From Alicyclobacillus sp. ALC3 (GTDB taxonomy: Bacteria; Bacillota; Bacilli; Alicyclobacillales; Alicyclobacillaceae), in assembly GCF_028751195.1 (NCBI RefSeq), contig NZ_CP066784.1, positions 3,906,001 to 3,970,000 of the forward strand: a stretch of 64,000 bases of DNA, read 5' to 3'. Below the pieces are notes generated by a model, which saw nothing but the letters and a program-made list of their open reading frames with translations, made no database searches and was not told the origin of the DNA. Positions 24,170-33,595 of the stretch are shown one piece after another. Position 1 is the first letter of the stretch. Each line of letters begins with the position of its first letter. A program made the position numbers and the translations under genes.

Positions 24170-27100
24170 ATGGGACAAGTGGAGGTTAGACTCGGACGAG
24201 CCGGGTCAGGGAAGTCGACGCGTATCGCGCAGACAATCGCAGCAGAATTGCGGCAAGCACCTTTTGGACCGCGCATTTTCTGGATAGTGCCAAGTGATGC
24301 CTCGTACGCGACGGAACGGTTGCTCTTAGAGCACGTTCCGGCGTCTGTGCGGGCCGAGGTACTCAACCTGCAACGCCTCGCACAGCGTGCGCATCAGGAG
24401 ACAGGGCAAGGTGAGCAGCCAATCTTGCAAACAGGCCGGCGGTTGTTGCTCGCGAGCATTTATCAGCGGCGCGCAGGTGACCTGCGGGTGTTACACCGCA
24501 CTGCGCCATCGCTCGACTTCCTCGACGGCATTTTGAACGTGTTCGGCGAGTTCTCGCACCACCTGGTCAGCTTGGACCAAGTCGAGGCCATGCTTGAGAC
24601 CGCCGCCGCGGCCGTGCTGGAAACCTCTCCACGGCGGGTTGTTAGTGCGTCGCAGCGCCTCCTTGGCAAGTTGCGCGAGCTGTGTCTTCTGTATGCGGAC
24701 TACGCGCGAGCTCTGTCTGAGCGTGACCTGTACGACCCAGACCAGCTGCTCGCGCTGACACAACCACGTCTGTCCGACTATCCAGACTTGGCGGGTGCGA
24801 CGCTGTACGTGGATGGTTTCTTTGACCTGCTGCCAGACGAGCGGGAGTTTCTCTTGGCAGCGGCGCGGGTGGCAGACCGGACCGTCCTCACTTTTCCGGT
24901 CCATCCCGATGCCTTACAAAGTCACGCGATCACAGCGGATGGCGTGTTTGCGCCGCAGGCCCTGCGCGCGTGTCATGAATGGCTCGCCCGTTGTGCAGAG
25001 GTGGGCGTCTCTGCGACCGTCGTCCCGGAACGGAGGCAGCCTGGGGAGGCGCGCTTTGGACGCGCACCGGACTTGGCGCGGGTCGAGGCTCTGCTGTTCG
25101 CGCAGGGACCCGCCAGAGGCGGCAAAGCGCCGCACGTACACCTTGCAGCTGCGCAAAATCCGCGCGCTGAGGCGGACGGTGCTGCCGAAGCGGTCGCCCG
25201 GCTCGTGCGGCAGGAGGGACTGTCATACGGAGATATCGCCATCCTCGTACCGCAGCTTGCTGACTACGCTCCGCTCTTGGCGGACAGTCTGGCGCGCCGC
25301 GAAGTCCCGGCCTACATTGATGTGTTCCCGTCGTTCGCCACACACCCACTCGCGACGCTGGTGTTAGCTGCGATCGACGCCGTCGAGTCAAAGCTTGCGC
25401 AACCGGCGCTCATTCGCTTGCTGAAGTGCGACCTGTGCGGACTCGCCCGTGACGAAGCGGACTGGCTCGAGACCTATCTGCGCACTTACGAGATTGAGGG
25501 ACAAGCAGCACTGGCCGACGACAAACCTTGGACATATGCATCAGCCGCGACGGATGGTGGGCCGGGATCCGAAACCGCGCAGCGCGACGACGAGCGTGGA
25601 GATGAACTGCGCCGCAAGTTAGCAGACGTGATGCTGCCGCTGTTCGCTGATGTCGGAGGTGCCGAGTGTACTCCCACAGCGCTGGCTGAGGCGCTGTGGG
25701 CCTTGCTTGGGCGCGTTCAGGCGAAGCGCAGCGCAGCCACGTGGATGGTCAACGAGTCTGCTGCAGAGCAACCTGCCGAAGCGAGCCTGCATGAGCAGGC
25801 GTGGGTACGACTGCTCGCCGTCTTGAATGACCTCGCACAGACCGACAGTGGCGAGGCACTGCAACGGTCATTTTTGTTCCGGTTGGTCCGCGATGACATC
25901 GTCGGTCAGTCGCTTTCTTCCATTCCGGCTGGTGTGGACGAAGTGCTCGTCACCCAAGTCACGCACGCCTCTGCTTGGGAGGCCAAAGCTGTGCTCATCC
26001 TAGGTGCTCTGGACGGCGCATTGCCACGACGAATCCGCCCGACGGGACTGTTGCAAGACGATGAGCGCGAGCAGTTCGCGCATTTGTTTGGCGTTCGCAT
26101 TGCCGATACCTCAGCACAGCGGCAGTTGGCAGAGCGCTCAGTTGTGTACGGCGCGCTGACCCGCGCCACAGAACAACTCTACTTGTCCTATCCGCTAGCC
26201 GGGATGGATGGCAAGGCGGCACAGCCGTCGCTGCTTATCGCACAGTTGCGCACACTGTTCGATGACGACGCCATCTCCGAACAGCTGTGGCTTCACGATA
26301 CACTGCACCGCGCCGGAGCAGACATCCCCGACGTGACTGCGCTGACGCCCGCGATTGCACTGATGTGGATCGCGGCTGCGCTGCGCGACGTAAAGTCTGC
26401 GGGTACACTGCGCACACATGCGGTGTACGACGCGATTCTCGACTGGTTCGAGCAGGACGATGTGCGCAAACAGACCCTCGAGCGGGCACTGCGCGGCGTC
26501 CAGCACAAAACCGCAGCGCAGCCGCTTGGAGCGCAACTCGCCAGATTCATCTACCCGGACCCACTGGTTGTGAACGTCCATCAGTTGGAGGCCTACGCGA
26601 GTTGTCATTACCGTCACTTCGCGACGCATGCACTGCACCTTGCGGAACGCCCGCAAGTTGGGATTAGCCCTGCGCTGCGCGGGAATCTTCTGCACGACAC
26701 ACTACTCCGATTTGTCGAAGACAATCGCGTGGACATGGCGCGCTGGCGCGACATGACCGACGAGGAGGCCGTGGCTGCGATGCAGCGTGCGTTTACAGCC
26801 GTTCTCGCAGCGCCAGGTGCAGCGCCGTGGCGCCGCTCCGCTCTGCGTTCAGCCCGTGCTGCCGAGGCGGCAAGCGTGCTTGACGTCGCAGCGGTCGTCC
26901 TGACCCGTCACGCCCGGCGCGGACTGTTCGCACCGATGGCGATGGAACTCTCGTTTGGCCTGGCTGCGAATGACCGTCTGCCTGCTCTCGAAATCGAGGT
27001 GGAGCCGGGCGTGACAGTTCTTCTGCGCGGTCGCATCGACCGCGTCGATGTGGCGGAAATCGACGGTGAGTTTGCGTTTCGCATCGTGGACTACAAGAGC

Positions 27101-27724
27101 AGCCAGAAAAAGCTGGACTGGAACCAAATCGAACAGGGTCTACAGTTGCAGTTGCCGGTGTACGCAACCGTCGTGGAAGAGAGGGCTGACGCCTTGTTCG
27201 GCCGGTCTGCTGTGCCAGCGGCGATGCTCTACATTCCGCTGCGCCAGAAACCGGAAACCAAAGATGTACCGGATACGCTGGAAGGCGCTCGCGAAGAAGC
27301 TGTAAAAGGGATGCGGGCGAATGGGCTCGTCGTGGACAAGCCAGAGTTCGTCAAAGCGATGGACGACAAGCTCGCGACAGGTGGAAGTGAGCTGTTTGGG
27401 CAGGTGTACAAAAAGGATGGCGGACTAGCAAAGTCGGCGCCTGCGCTGAGTGAGACGGAGTGGCGAGCGATGCAGCACCGGGTCTGGCAACACGTGCGAG
27501 GGCAGGCTGCACGCATGCTCAGCGGGGACATCGCCGTGGCGCCATTTCAGCTCGACAGTCAGACCGCGTGCGACTACTGTGCTTTCTCAGCGATGTGCCA
27601 GATTGACCCGCGCTGGGACCGCGCTCCGTTCCGGCGGCTGCAAAAGCGAAACCGCGACGACCTAACAGCAGCCTGGACACAAGCGTATCTAGCCGCTAAT
27701 GAGACGCAGAGGGAGGAGGCATAA
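24170..27724 (+). CDS. addB: AddB, helicase-nuclease AddAB subunit B
   Basis: This 1184-residue protein has an N-terminal Walker A (GRAGSGKSTRIAQTI). The C-terminal RecB-type nuclease domain carries GRIDRVDV and IVDYKSSQKKLDW. The Fe-S cluster cysteines of AddB are present: one in YASCHYRHFA, three in the late ACDYCAFSAMCQ. AddAB resects double-strand breaks until it meets Chi and loads RecA. GGGGAG precedes the ATG. It sits between yhaN (4 bases) and addA (2 bases), so all four genes are surely one transcript. Confidence 0.95.
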   Translation: MGQVEVRLGRAGSGKSTRIAQTIAAELRQAPFGPRIFWIVPSDASYATERLLLEHVPASVRAEVLNLQRLAQRAHQETGQGEQPILQTGRRLLLASIYQRRAGDLRVLHRTAPSLDFLDGILNVFGEFSHHLVSLDQVEAMLETAAAAVLETSPRRVVSASQRLLGKLRELCLLYADYARALSERDLYDPDQLLALTQPRLSDYPDLAGATLYVDGFFDLLPDEREFLLAAARVADRTVLTFPVHPDALQSHAITADGVFAPQALRACHEWLARCAEVGVSATVVPERRQPGEARFGRAPDLARVEALLFAQGPARGGKAPHVHLAAAQNPRAEADGAAEAVARLVRQEGLSYGDIAILVPQLADYAPLLADSLARREVPAYIDVFPSFATHPLATLVLAAIDAVESKLAQPALIRLLKCDLCGLARDEADWLETYLRTYEIEGQAALADDKPWTYASAATDGGPGSETAQRDDERGDELRRKLADVMLPLFADVGGAECTPTALAEALWALLGRVQAKRSAATWMVNESAAEQPAEASLHEQAWVRLLAVLNDLAQTDSGEALQRSFLFRLVRDDIVGQSLSSIPAGVDEVLVTQVTHASAWEAKAVLILGALDGALPRRIRPTGLLQDDEREQFAHLFGVRIADTSAQRQLAERSVVYGALTRATEQLYLSYPLAGMDGKAAQPSLLIAQLRTLFDDDAISEQLWLHDTLHRAGADIPDVTALTPAIALMWIAAALRDVKSAGTLRTHAVYDAILDWFEQDDVRKQTLERALRGVQHKTAAQPLGAQLARFIYPDPLVVNVHQLEAYASCHYRHFATHALHLAERPQVGISPALRGNLLHDTLLRFVEDNRVDMARWRDMTDEEAVAAMQRAFTAVLAAPGAAPWRRSALRSARAAEAASVLDVAAVVLTRHARRGLFAPMAMELSFGLAANDRLPALEIEVEPGVTVLLRGRIDRVDVAEIDGEFAFRIVDYKSSQKKLDWNQIEQGLQLQLPVYATVVEERADALFGRSAVPAAMLYIPLRQKPETKDVPDTLEGAREEAVKGMRANGLVVDKPEFVKAMDDKLATGGSELFGQVYKKDGGLAKSAPALSETEWRAMQHRVWQHVRGQAARMLSGDIAVAPFQLDSQTACDYCAFSAMCQIDPRWDRAPFRRLQKRNRDDLTAAWTQAYLAANETQREEA

Positions 27725-27726
27725 CT

Positions 27727-30700
27727 GTGTACACCTACGACCGGTCATGGTCCCCGACTCAGAAGAGCGCGATTGAGTCGCGGGGGGAAAACGTCGTCGT
27801 CTCCGCAGGCGCTGGTTCGGGAAAGACGTCCGTACTCGTAGAACGCGTAGTTCTGTGCGTGGCAGGGGAAAACCCCGTTGACCTCCCAGCCCTCCTGATT
27901 GTGACTTTCACCGAAGCAGCCGCAGCGGAGATGCGCCAGCGCATCCGCAGTCGTCTACACGGTCTGCACGCGAAAGCGGCACAAGACGCAGACGCGCAGC
28001 TTCGCACGCAACTCGCGCGGCAGTTGATGCTGCTCGACCAAGCGCAGATCTCGACATTGCACAGCTTCTGCCTCGACGTCGTACGGCGCAACTTCCTGCC
28101 GCTCGGTCTTGACCCGAACTTCCGGATTCTCGGCGAGGACGAGCTGGTGGTGCTTCGCGACCGCGTGTTGCAACAACTGCTCGACGAGCGTTTGGCAGAT
28201 GCCGCCACAACCTCGGCCGTGGAGCACATGTTGTCAAGATTCGGTGCAACGAACCCACTCGCCATCGCACAGACGGTTTTTCGACTCGACGACTTTGCGC
28301 GCAGTCAGCCGCATCCGACGCAGTGGTTACAGGAAATGGCGGCGCGGTTTGCAGAGGCATCGACGAAGGAGTTCCGCGACTTGCCGTGGACGCCTGCATT
28401 TTCTGCCTTCCTCGACCGCGAACTCGCTGAGGCAGATGAACAACTGGCTCAGGCAGAAACGATTGCACAGTTGTACGAAGAACTGCACAGCTACGCAGTC
28501 AACGTCTCCGCCATCCGCGACGCGCTCGCGCAGACCGACCTTCTGCGTGGGGCGAACGAGCAATACGCTGCCTGGTGCGGGGTAATCGAGGCAGCCATCA
28601 AAGGTAGTCCCCGTGCCGGTGACCACGAGTGGAAGAAAGCTGTTCAAGACCTGCGCGCGGCCGCGATTAAGCAACTTCGACGCATTCTCGCGGTTTGTGG
28701 TCGTGGGGAGGCTGGGCTGCAACAAGACATGATTGACCTCGCGCCGGACATCGCCACATTGGCAGCGTTTGTGCAGGACTTCCAAGACCGCATGGCAGGT
28801 GAGAAACGGGCGCTTGGTGGGCTTGACTTCAGCGACCTCGAACACTTTGCCCTGCGAGCCCTCGAAGACGTGGAGACGGGGGAGGCGGAGCGGCTGCAGG
28901 CCGAGTTCGCAGAGGTGTTCATCGACGAATACCAGGACACAAGCCCGATTCAGGACGCAATCGTCGGCTGCATCGCCAGACCACAAGGAAATGTGTTTGT
29001 TGTCGGTGACGTCAAGCAGAGCATCTACCGCTTCCGCATGGCGGAGCCGAACATCTTTCTTGAACGCTATCGCCGTGGTGACGGGCGCGTTGTAGACTTA
29101 CCTGACAACTACCGCAGCCGCAGTGAAGTCGTCGGCGCCGTGAACTTTCTGTTCCAGCAGCTGTTTTCCGAAGACTTCGGCTCCATTCCGTACGACGACC
29201 GCGCCCAGATGCGCGCAGGTGCCGAGTATCCTATCCCACCGGGAGATGTAGTTGCACCCCTTCTTTCCGGCCCAGTGGAACTGCACCTCATCGAGCGTCA
29301 GTCGCGCGATGAGGATGAGGAATCTGATCCCGATGTGCTGGCGGACGCCGACGTGGCGGACGAAGCGGACGCGACTGGCTTCGCCAGCGGCAAAGCTTTG
29401 CGCCGACCCGCTGATTCAGACAGCGACTTGCCCGCTCCTGAGGACTTGTCCGCGATCGAAAAAGAGGCGTTCGTCATTGCCACGCGCATCCGCGAGTTGA
29501 TGGGGCTCTCACCGGGCACTGTGCGGGCCGTCGTCTGGGACAAGGAAGACAAGTGTTATCGGCCGCTCACCTATCGCGATATCGCGGTGCTCATGCGCTC
29601 CGTCGCCGGACGGATGAACGCTGTGCTGGAAGTGTTTCGTCGAGCGGGCATCCCAGCGTACGGACAGACTTCAAGTGGCTTTTACGGTTCGCTCGAGGTT
29701 AAGTGGCTGCTAGCGCTCCTGTCCGCGATCGACAACCCACAAAGCGATATTGACCTAGCCGCTCTGCTTCGTTCGCCGATTGCCGAATTTACGGACCGCG
29801 AACTGGCACTGTTGCGCGCTGGGCAACGGGGCAGTTTGTACGACTCTCTCCGTCGCGCAGCTAGGCGGTCGCGCCAAAAAGGTGACTCGCCATGGCCGGG
29901 ACCAGAAGCACTCGCAGAGAGTGCGGCGCAAGCAGACGTGAAAGCGGCTCGGTTCCTGACTCGCCTCGACCGCTGGCGCACCTTTGCACGGCGCAACCCT
30001 GCTGAACCGACCATTCGTGCCGTACTTGAGGAGACGGGGCTGTCGCAGTACCTGGCTGGTATGCCAGGTGGAGACATCCGGTCTGCCAACCTGGACGCCT
30101 TGCTTGACATCGCCCGGTCGTTTGACCGCTCGTCAGTGGAAGGTGTTCACGGATTTATCACGATGGTTCGCGAGACGACGGGTCTCGACGTCGATGCAGG
30201 CGAAGCGCGTACGCTTGGTGAGAACGAAGACGTGGTGCGTATTACGACGATTCACCGGAGCAAAGGACTGGAGTATCCGGTCGTGTTCGTCGCAGACCTC
30301 GGGAAGCAATTCTATCGGGGGACGGAGGAACGGAGTCTGCCGTTGCACCGCACGCTCGGTTTTGGACCGCAGATGGTCGATGCCGCCACGCAGCGCCGCT
30401 GGCGCACACTGGCGTCGTTCGCGCTCGAAGAGGCGGAGCGAACGGAGTTTCTTGCAGAGGAAGCGCGAGTCCTCTACGTTGCGCTGACGCGGGCGCGTGA
30501 GCGACTCATTTTGGTCGGGTCCGCCAGCAATGTGCCAGCGTTGTTGGCCCGAGCATCCGACCGCATAGCAGAGTGCGACGTGCAGCAGGCGCCTTTGTCG
30601 CCTCGCATTCTGCTCGGTGGTAAGACCTACCTAGATTGGCTAATCCCGGCGCTGTTGAGGCACCCACATGGTGTTCGGACACTGCAACAGGAAGTCGTGC

Positions 30701-31701
30701 AGGGTCTAGCGTTGCCTGCAAGTGAACTGCGGGACTTCTCTTCAGCCTATACATGGACACTGTGGAATCTACCTGGCGGACGCGAATTACGGCAGGTGTT
30801 CGAGTCGTTGATAGCGGGCGATGTAGCTTCGACGGATGGTGGGGAGCAAGTGGGTGACGAGGCACAAGCCGTCGCTACAGGGACACCGATGAATCGGGAC
30901 GAGGTGCGTGATGGCGTGATGCAGGCGCTCTCCTGGCAAGACCAGAGCGCGGTGCTGCGCAGTGTGCCCGGGAAGGTGTCGGCCACCGAGTTGCGGCGAT
31001 TGTGGGTGGCAGCAAAGGGGCGTTCGGGGGCGGTGCGCCATCAGCACAGAGCGGCGGCAGAACGACTGCTTGACGACCCAGTCTTTGTCCAGTCTCACGA
31101 AGGGCCATCGGGACGAAAGCGCGGGACGGCGTTCCACGCCGTGATGCAACACATCGATTTTCAGGTTACGCCAACACTCCCGATCGTCTTAGAACAATTG
31201 GCAGATGTGGCGCGCCGCAAGCTCGTAGACGAGGAATTGCTCGCTGCACTGAATCCACAGGACATCGTGGACTTTCTCACTTCCGATGTCGGATGTCGCC
31301 TGCGCGACGCGAAACGCGTCTGGCGCGAGCAACCTTTTATCAGTCGAATTGACCTGACGACGGGGCAAGTGGTGCGCGTGTCTGGCGAGGAGAACGCAGT
31401 GTCTCCCGGGCGGCCTGTTGAGAAGGGAAGGTATGTGGTTGTCCAGGGTGTGATCGACGTGCTCGTCGAGGAGCAGGATGGCTGGCTCATTGTGGACTAT
31501 AAGACAGACCGCGTCTCCGCCCAAAATGTGGCCGAGCAGGCGACGGAGTACACTGCACAGTTGGCTACCTACATGGCGGCGGTGAAAGCATTGGTAGGCA
31601 GTGACAGAGTGGATGCATACACTTTCTTTGTGGAAGCGCACGTCGCAGTGTCGATGCAGGCTGTCGATGTGGCTGAGGTGTTTCGAGGGGGTGCAAAGTA
31701 G
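27727..31701 (+). CDS. addA: AddA, helicase-nuclease AddAB subunit A
   Basis: This 1324-residue UvrD/Rep-type helicase is fused to a RecB-like nuclease. Motifs in order: Walker A VSAGAGSGKTSVLVERV near residue 27, VDEYQDTSPIQD (motif II), GDVKQSIYRFRMAEP (motif III), TIHRSKGLEYPVVFV (motif V), YVALTRARERL (motif VI), and the nuclease motif GWLIVDYKTDR near the C-terminus. It is the motor and one of the two nucleases of AddAB. An acidic, low-complexity insert (SRDEDEESDPDVLADADVAD) lies around residue 525. GTG start behind AGGGAGGAGG. The convergent C39-type gene begins to overlap its transcript 21 bases on, with no clear terminator between. Confidence 0.95.
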   Translation: MYTYDRSWSPTQKSAIESRGENVVVSAGAGSGKTSVLVERVVLCVAGENPVDLPALLIVTFTEAAAAEMRQRIRSRLHGLHAKAAQDADAQLRTQLARQLMLLDQAQISTLHSFCLDVVRRNFLPLGLDPNFRILGEDELVVLRDRVLQQLLDERLADAATTSAVEHMLSRFGATNPLAIAQTVFRLDDFARSQPHPTQWLQEMAARFAEASTKEFRDLPWTPAFSAFLDRELAEADEQLAQAETIAQLYEELHSYAVNVSAIRDALAQTDLLRGANEQYAAWCGVIEAAIKGSPRAGDHEWKKAVQDLRAAAIKQLRRILAVCGRGEAGLQQDMIDLAPDIATLAAFVQDFQDRMAGEKRALGGLDFSDLEHFALRALEDVETGEAERLQAEFAEVFIDEYQDTSPIQDAIVGCIARPQGNVFVVGDVKQSIYRFRMAEPNIFLERYRRGDGRVVDLPDNYRSRSEVVGAVNFLFQQLFSEDFGSIPYDDRAQMRAGAEYPIPPGDVVAPLLSGPVELHLIERQSRDEDEESDPDVLADADVADEADATGFASGKALRRPADSDSDLPAPEDLSAIEKEAFVIATRIRELMGLSPGTVRAVVWDKEDKCYRPLTYRDIAVLMRSVAGRMNAVLEVFRRAGIPAYGQTSSGFYGSLEVKWLLALLSAIDNPQSDIDLAALLRSPIAEFTDRELALLRAGQRGSLYDSLRRAARRSRQKGDSPWPGPEALAESAAQADVKAARFLTRLDRWRTFARRNPAEPTIRAVLEETGLSQYLAGMPGGDIRSANLDALLDIARSFDRSSVEGVHGFITMVRETTGLDVDAGEARTLGENEDVVRITTIHRSKGLEYPVVFVADLGKQFYRGTEERSLPLHRTLGFGPQMVDAATQRRWRTLASFALEEAERTEFLAEEARVLYVALTRARERLILVGSASNVPALLARASDRIAECDVQQAPLSPRILLGGKTYLDWLIPALLRHPHGVRTLQQEVVQGLALPASELRDFSSAYTWTLWNLPGGRELRQVFESLIAGDVASTDGGEQVGDEAQAVATGTPMNRDEVRDGVMQALSWQDQSAVLRSVPGKVSATELRRLWVAAKGRSGAVRHQHRAAAERLLDDPVFVQSHEGPSGRKRGTAFHAVMQHIDFQVTPTLPIVLEQLADVARRKLVDEELLAALNPQDIVDFLTSDVGCRLRDAKRVWREQPFISRIDLTTGQVVRVSGEENAVSPGRPVEKGRYVVVQGVIDVLVEEQDGWLIVDYKTDRVSAQNVAEQATEYTAQLATYMAAVKALVGSDRVDAYTFFVEAHVAVSMQAVDVAEVFRGGAK

Positions 31702-31722
31702 ACTCTGTAATCGACGTCTGAG

Positions 31723-32730
31723 TTACGGTGCGGTCGACTGGGTATCCGTGGTCGTAGGCGCGTTTGCAATCGTGACGGCTTGCGACCCCATCTGTTTCCA
31801 GGACGCAATGAATTGCTGACGATTGACGGCTTGACTCTGAATGCCTCCTAATGGGTTGTCGATGTAAATGTGTTCTGCATCGTAACCTACAACTAGCACA
31901 ACGTGTTCGTAGAATGTCGTGTGGACGGGGCCGGTTGGGCTTTGCCAGGTGATGAATGCGGTCTCTGGCAACGGTGTAAAGTATTGATTTGTCCACACTT
32001 CAACCGGAGTGCCAGCAGCCACGGTGCGCAAGATGGTGTCGAAGGACTGGCCGGTCAAATCCACAGCGCGGTTCGGAAGAATTTGGTTGATCAGTGCTGC
32101 AATCGGACCATGGTACACGCCAAATCCAATCTTTGCCATATTCCCGACGAATCCGACGTTCGGGTTTCCCCACTCGATGATTGTTCCTGATGAATTCTTC
32201 ACCAATGGCGTCGGGTCCTTCGCGATTTCGTCGGCCAGTGTGAATCGACTGACGGGATGTCCGACTGCAGTGAATAGCATCGACAAGCTGGTGACCTCGC
32301 AGCCGTTCGGAAGCTGCGGGAGTTGATTCTGGGCAGGAACTTGCAACATGGTGCTCGCAGGCAACGGTGACGAGGTGTCCGTTGGAGGCGGCGTCGTCTG
32401 GTTTGAAGGCGCCGTCTGATTGCTAGAAGGCGTAGAATTGCCCGTGGAATTGGCTGTGGAATCGCCAGTAGAATTCTCCGTTGGACTGACTGTATTGTTG
32501 CCGGCAGTGGCGGCGTTGTTTGGCACAGACGTTTTCCGTTGTGGGACTTTTGTGGTGGGGGAGGCGGTGTTTGATGGCACAACAGGTGCCGGCGGTGCGT
32601 ACCCATTTATCGCACCGGCGCGGAAAAAACCGACGGTAGCTCCACCCGCTACGCCTACGAAGGCCGCGAGTACGATTGCCGCTACCCGCCATCCCGTGTT
32701 GTTTGTTCGCCTGCGTTGGTGTTTCTGCAT
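31723..32730 (-). CDS. C39-like cysteine peptidase, membrane-anchored surface protein
   Basis: This 335-residue protein has a basic N-terminus and one hydrophobic helix (about 15-35). An Asn/Ser/Thr/Pro-rich linker (about 50-125) contains the repeating unit Asn-Ser-Thr-Gly/Asp. A peptidase_C39_2 domain (PF13529) follows. Active-site residues are Cys143 (PNGCEVTSLSML), a His near 280 (YEHVVLVVGYD) and the following IDNPLGG. Such proteins are usually exported and either cleave peptides or act as papain-like domains on the cell surface. The substrate is unknown. ATG 32730 follows GAGGGGAG. It is transcribed divergently from the TetR gene of the paa operon. Confidence 0.82.
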   Translation of the reverse strand: MQKHQRRRTNNTGWRVAAIVLAAFVGVAGGATVGFFRAGAINGYAPPAPVVPSNTASPTTKVPQRKTSVPNNAATAGNNTVSPTENSTGDSTANSTGNSTPSSNQTAPSNQTTPPPTDTSSPLPASTMLQVPAQNQLPQLPNGCEVTSLSMLFTAVGHPVSRFTLADEIAKDPTPLVKNSSGTIIEWGNPNVGFVGNMAKIGFGVYHGPIAALINQILPNRAVDLTGQSFDTILRTVAAGTPVEVWTNQYFTPLPETAFITWQSPTGPVHTTFYEHVVLVVGYDAEHIYIDNPLGGIQSQAVNRQQFIASWKQMGSQAVTIANAPTTTDTQSTAP

Positions 32731-32854
32731 CAAACCACTCCCCTCGTTATTCTATATGAATGTGACGGTGTGTGGTATAGCTGAGTGACAGAGCAAGGAA
32801 GTATCACGTTGTTATGAATTTTCGGTTAAACATGACAAATCAGCTCTACACTCA

Positions 32855-32906
32855 TTGACAGCCTTCTGTACGCGGGACTACACTAGCAACAAGCAAGCGC
32901 TTGTTG
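32855..32906 (+). promoter_or_regulatory. Promoter and operator of the TetR-paa operon
   Basis: TTGACA at 32855-32860 and TACACT at 32879-32884 form a -35/-10 pair (18-base spacer). Directly downstream, CAACAAGC at 32887-32894 and GCTTGTTG at 32899-32906 form an 8-4-8 inverted repeat over the expected transcription start. A repressor bound there would block initiation, so the adjacent TetR protein is the obvious candidate. Confidence 0.7.
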
Positions 32907-32943
32907 GTGAGTGTAGCCATCACCCACAGTTGGAGGGCCATTC

Positions 32944-33561
32944 ATGGGAGATAAGGGTCGGCGCGAAGACATCATTCATTCGGCGCGTGTGCTGTTTAGT
33001 GAACGGGGCTATCACGGCACGACGATTCGCGACATCGCACAGATGAGTGGGATTCTCTCTGGCAGTCTGTACGCTCACATTCGGACCAAGGAAGACTTGT
33101 TGTACGAGATTGTCGATTCGGTCGCAGATCAGTTCCTCGAGTCCCTAGCGGCCGTTGTCTCGCGGCAGCTTTCTGCAGAGGAGAAGTTTCGTGAAGCACT
33201 AGCGGCACACATTGGTGTAGTGGCGCGCAATCTCGACGCAGCGACAGTCTTTTCGCACGAGTGGCGCGCGCTCGAAGGTGAGCGGCGAGCTCTGATTCAA
33301 GACAAACGGGACAAATATGAACATCTGTGGCAAGAAGTGATTCAATATGGGGTGGCAGAAGGAACGTTCGTGATGTCGAATCAGAGATTCAGCCGCATCG
33401 TGAGTCTTTCCGTTGCAAATTGGCTGTATCAATGGTACGACCCTGCGGGAGAACTGAGCGCCAAAGCCGTGGCCGACCGCTTAGCTGACGTCCTGTTGTA
33501 CGGGGTCAATCGACGTAGTGCAGACGTCGGACCAAGACCGAGAGCAATCAAGGAAGTGTGA
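32944..33561 (+). CDS. TetR-family repressor, probable regulator of phenylacetate catabolism (PaaR-like)
   Basis: This 205-residue regulator has an N-terminal TetR helix-turn-helix (about 8-55: IIHSARVLFSERGYHGTT, then IRDIAQMSGILSGSLYAH). A ligand-binding C-terminal domain follows, of the kind found in FadR/PaaR-like acyl-CoA sensors (C-terminal TetR domain with WxxQWYDPxG). It is the first gene before paaA, separated by only 34 bases, so it is likely autoregulated with paaABCD and released by phenylacetyl-CoA or a related thioester. GGAGGG precedes the ATG. Confidence 0.85.
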   Translation: MGDKGRREDIIHSARVLFSERGYHGTTIRDIAQMSGILSGSLYAHIRTKEDLLYEIVDSVADQFLESLAAVVSRQLSAEEKFREALAAHIGVVARNLDAATVFSHEWRALEGERRALIQDKRDKYEHLWQEVIQYGVAEGTFVMSNQRFSRIVSLSVANWLYQWYDPAGELSAKAVADRLADVLLYGVNRRSADVGPRPRAIKEV

Positions 33562-33595
33562 GTTGAAGAAAGCTAGCAGTGAGGAGGCCCACGCG

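Noticed and set aside
28327-28986. 219-codon minus-strand frame inside addA
   Set aside because: Opposite strongly conserved helicase motifs; shadow frame.
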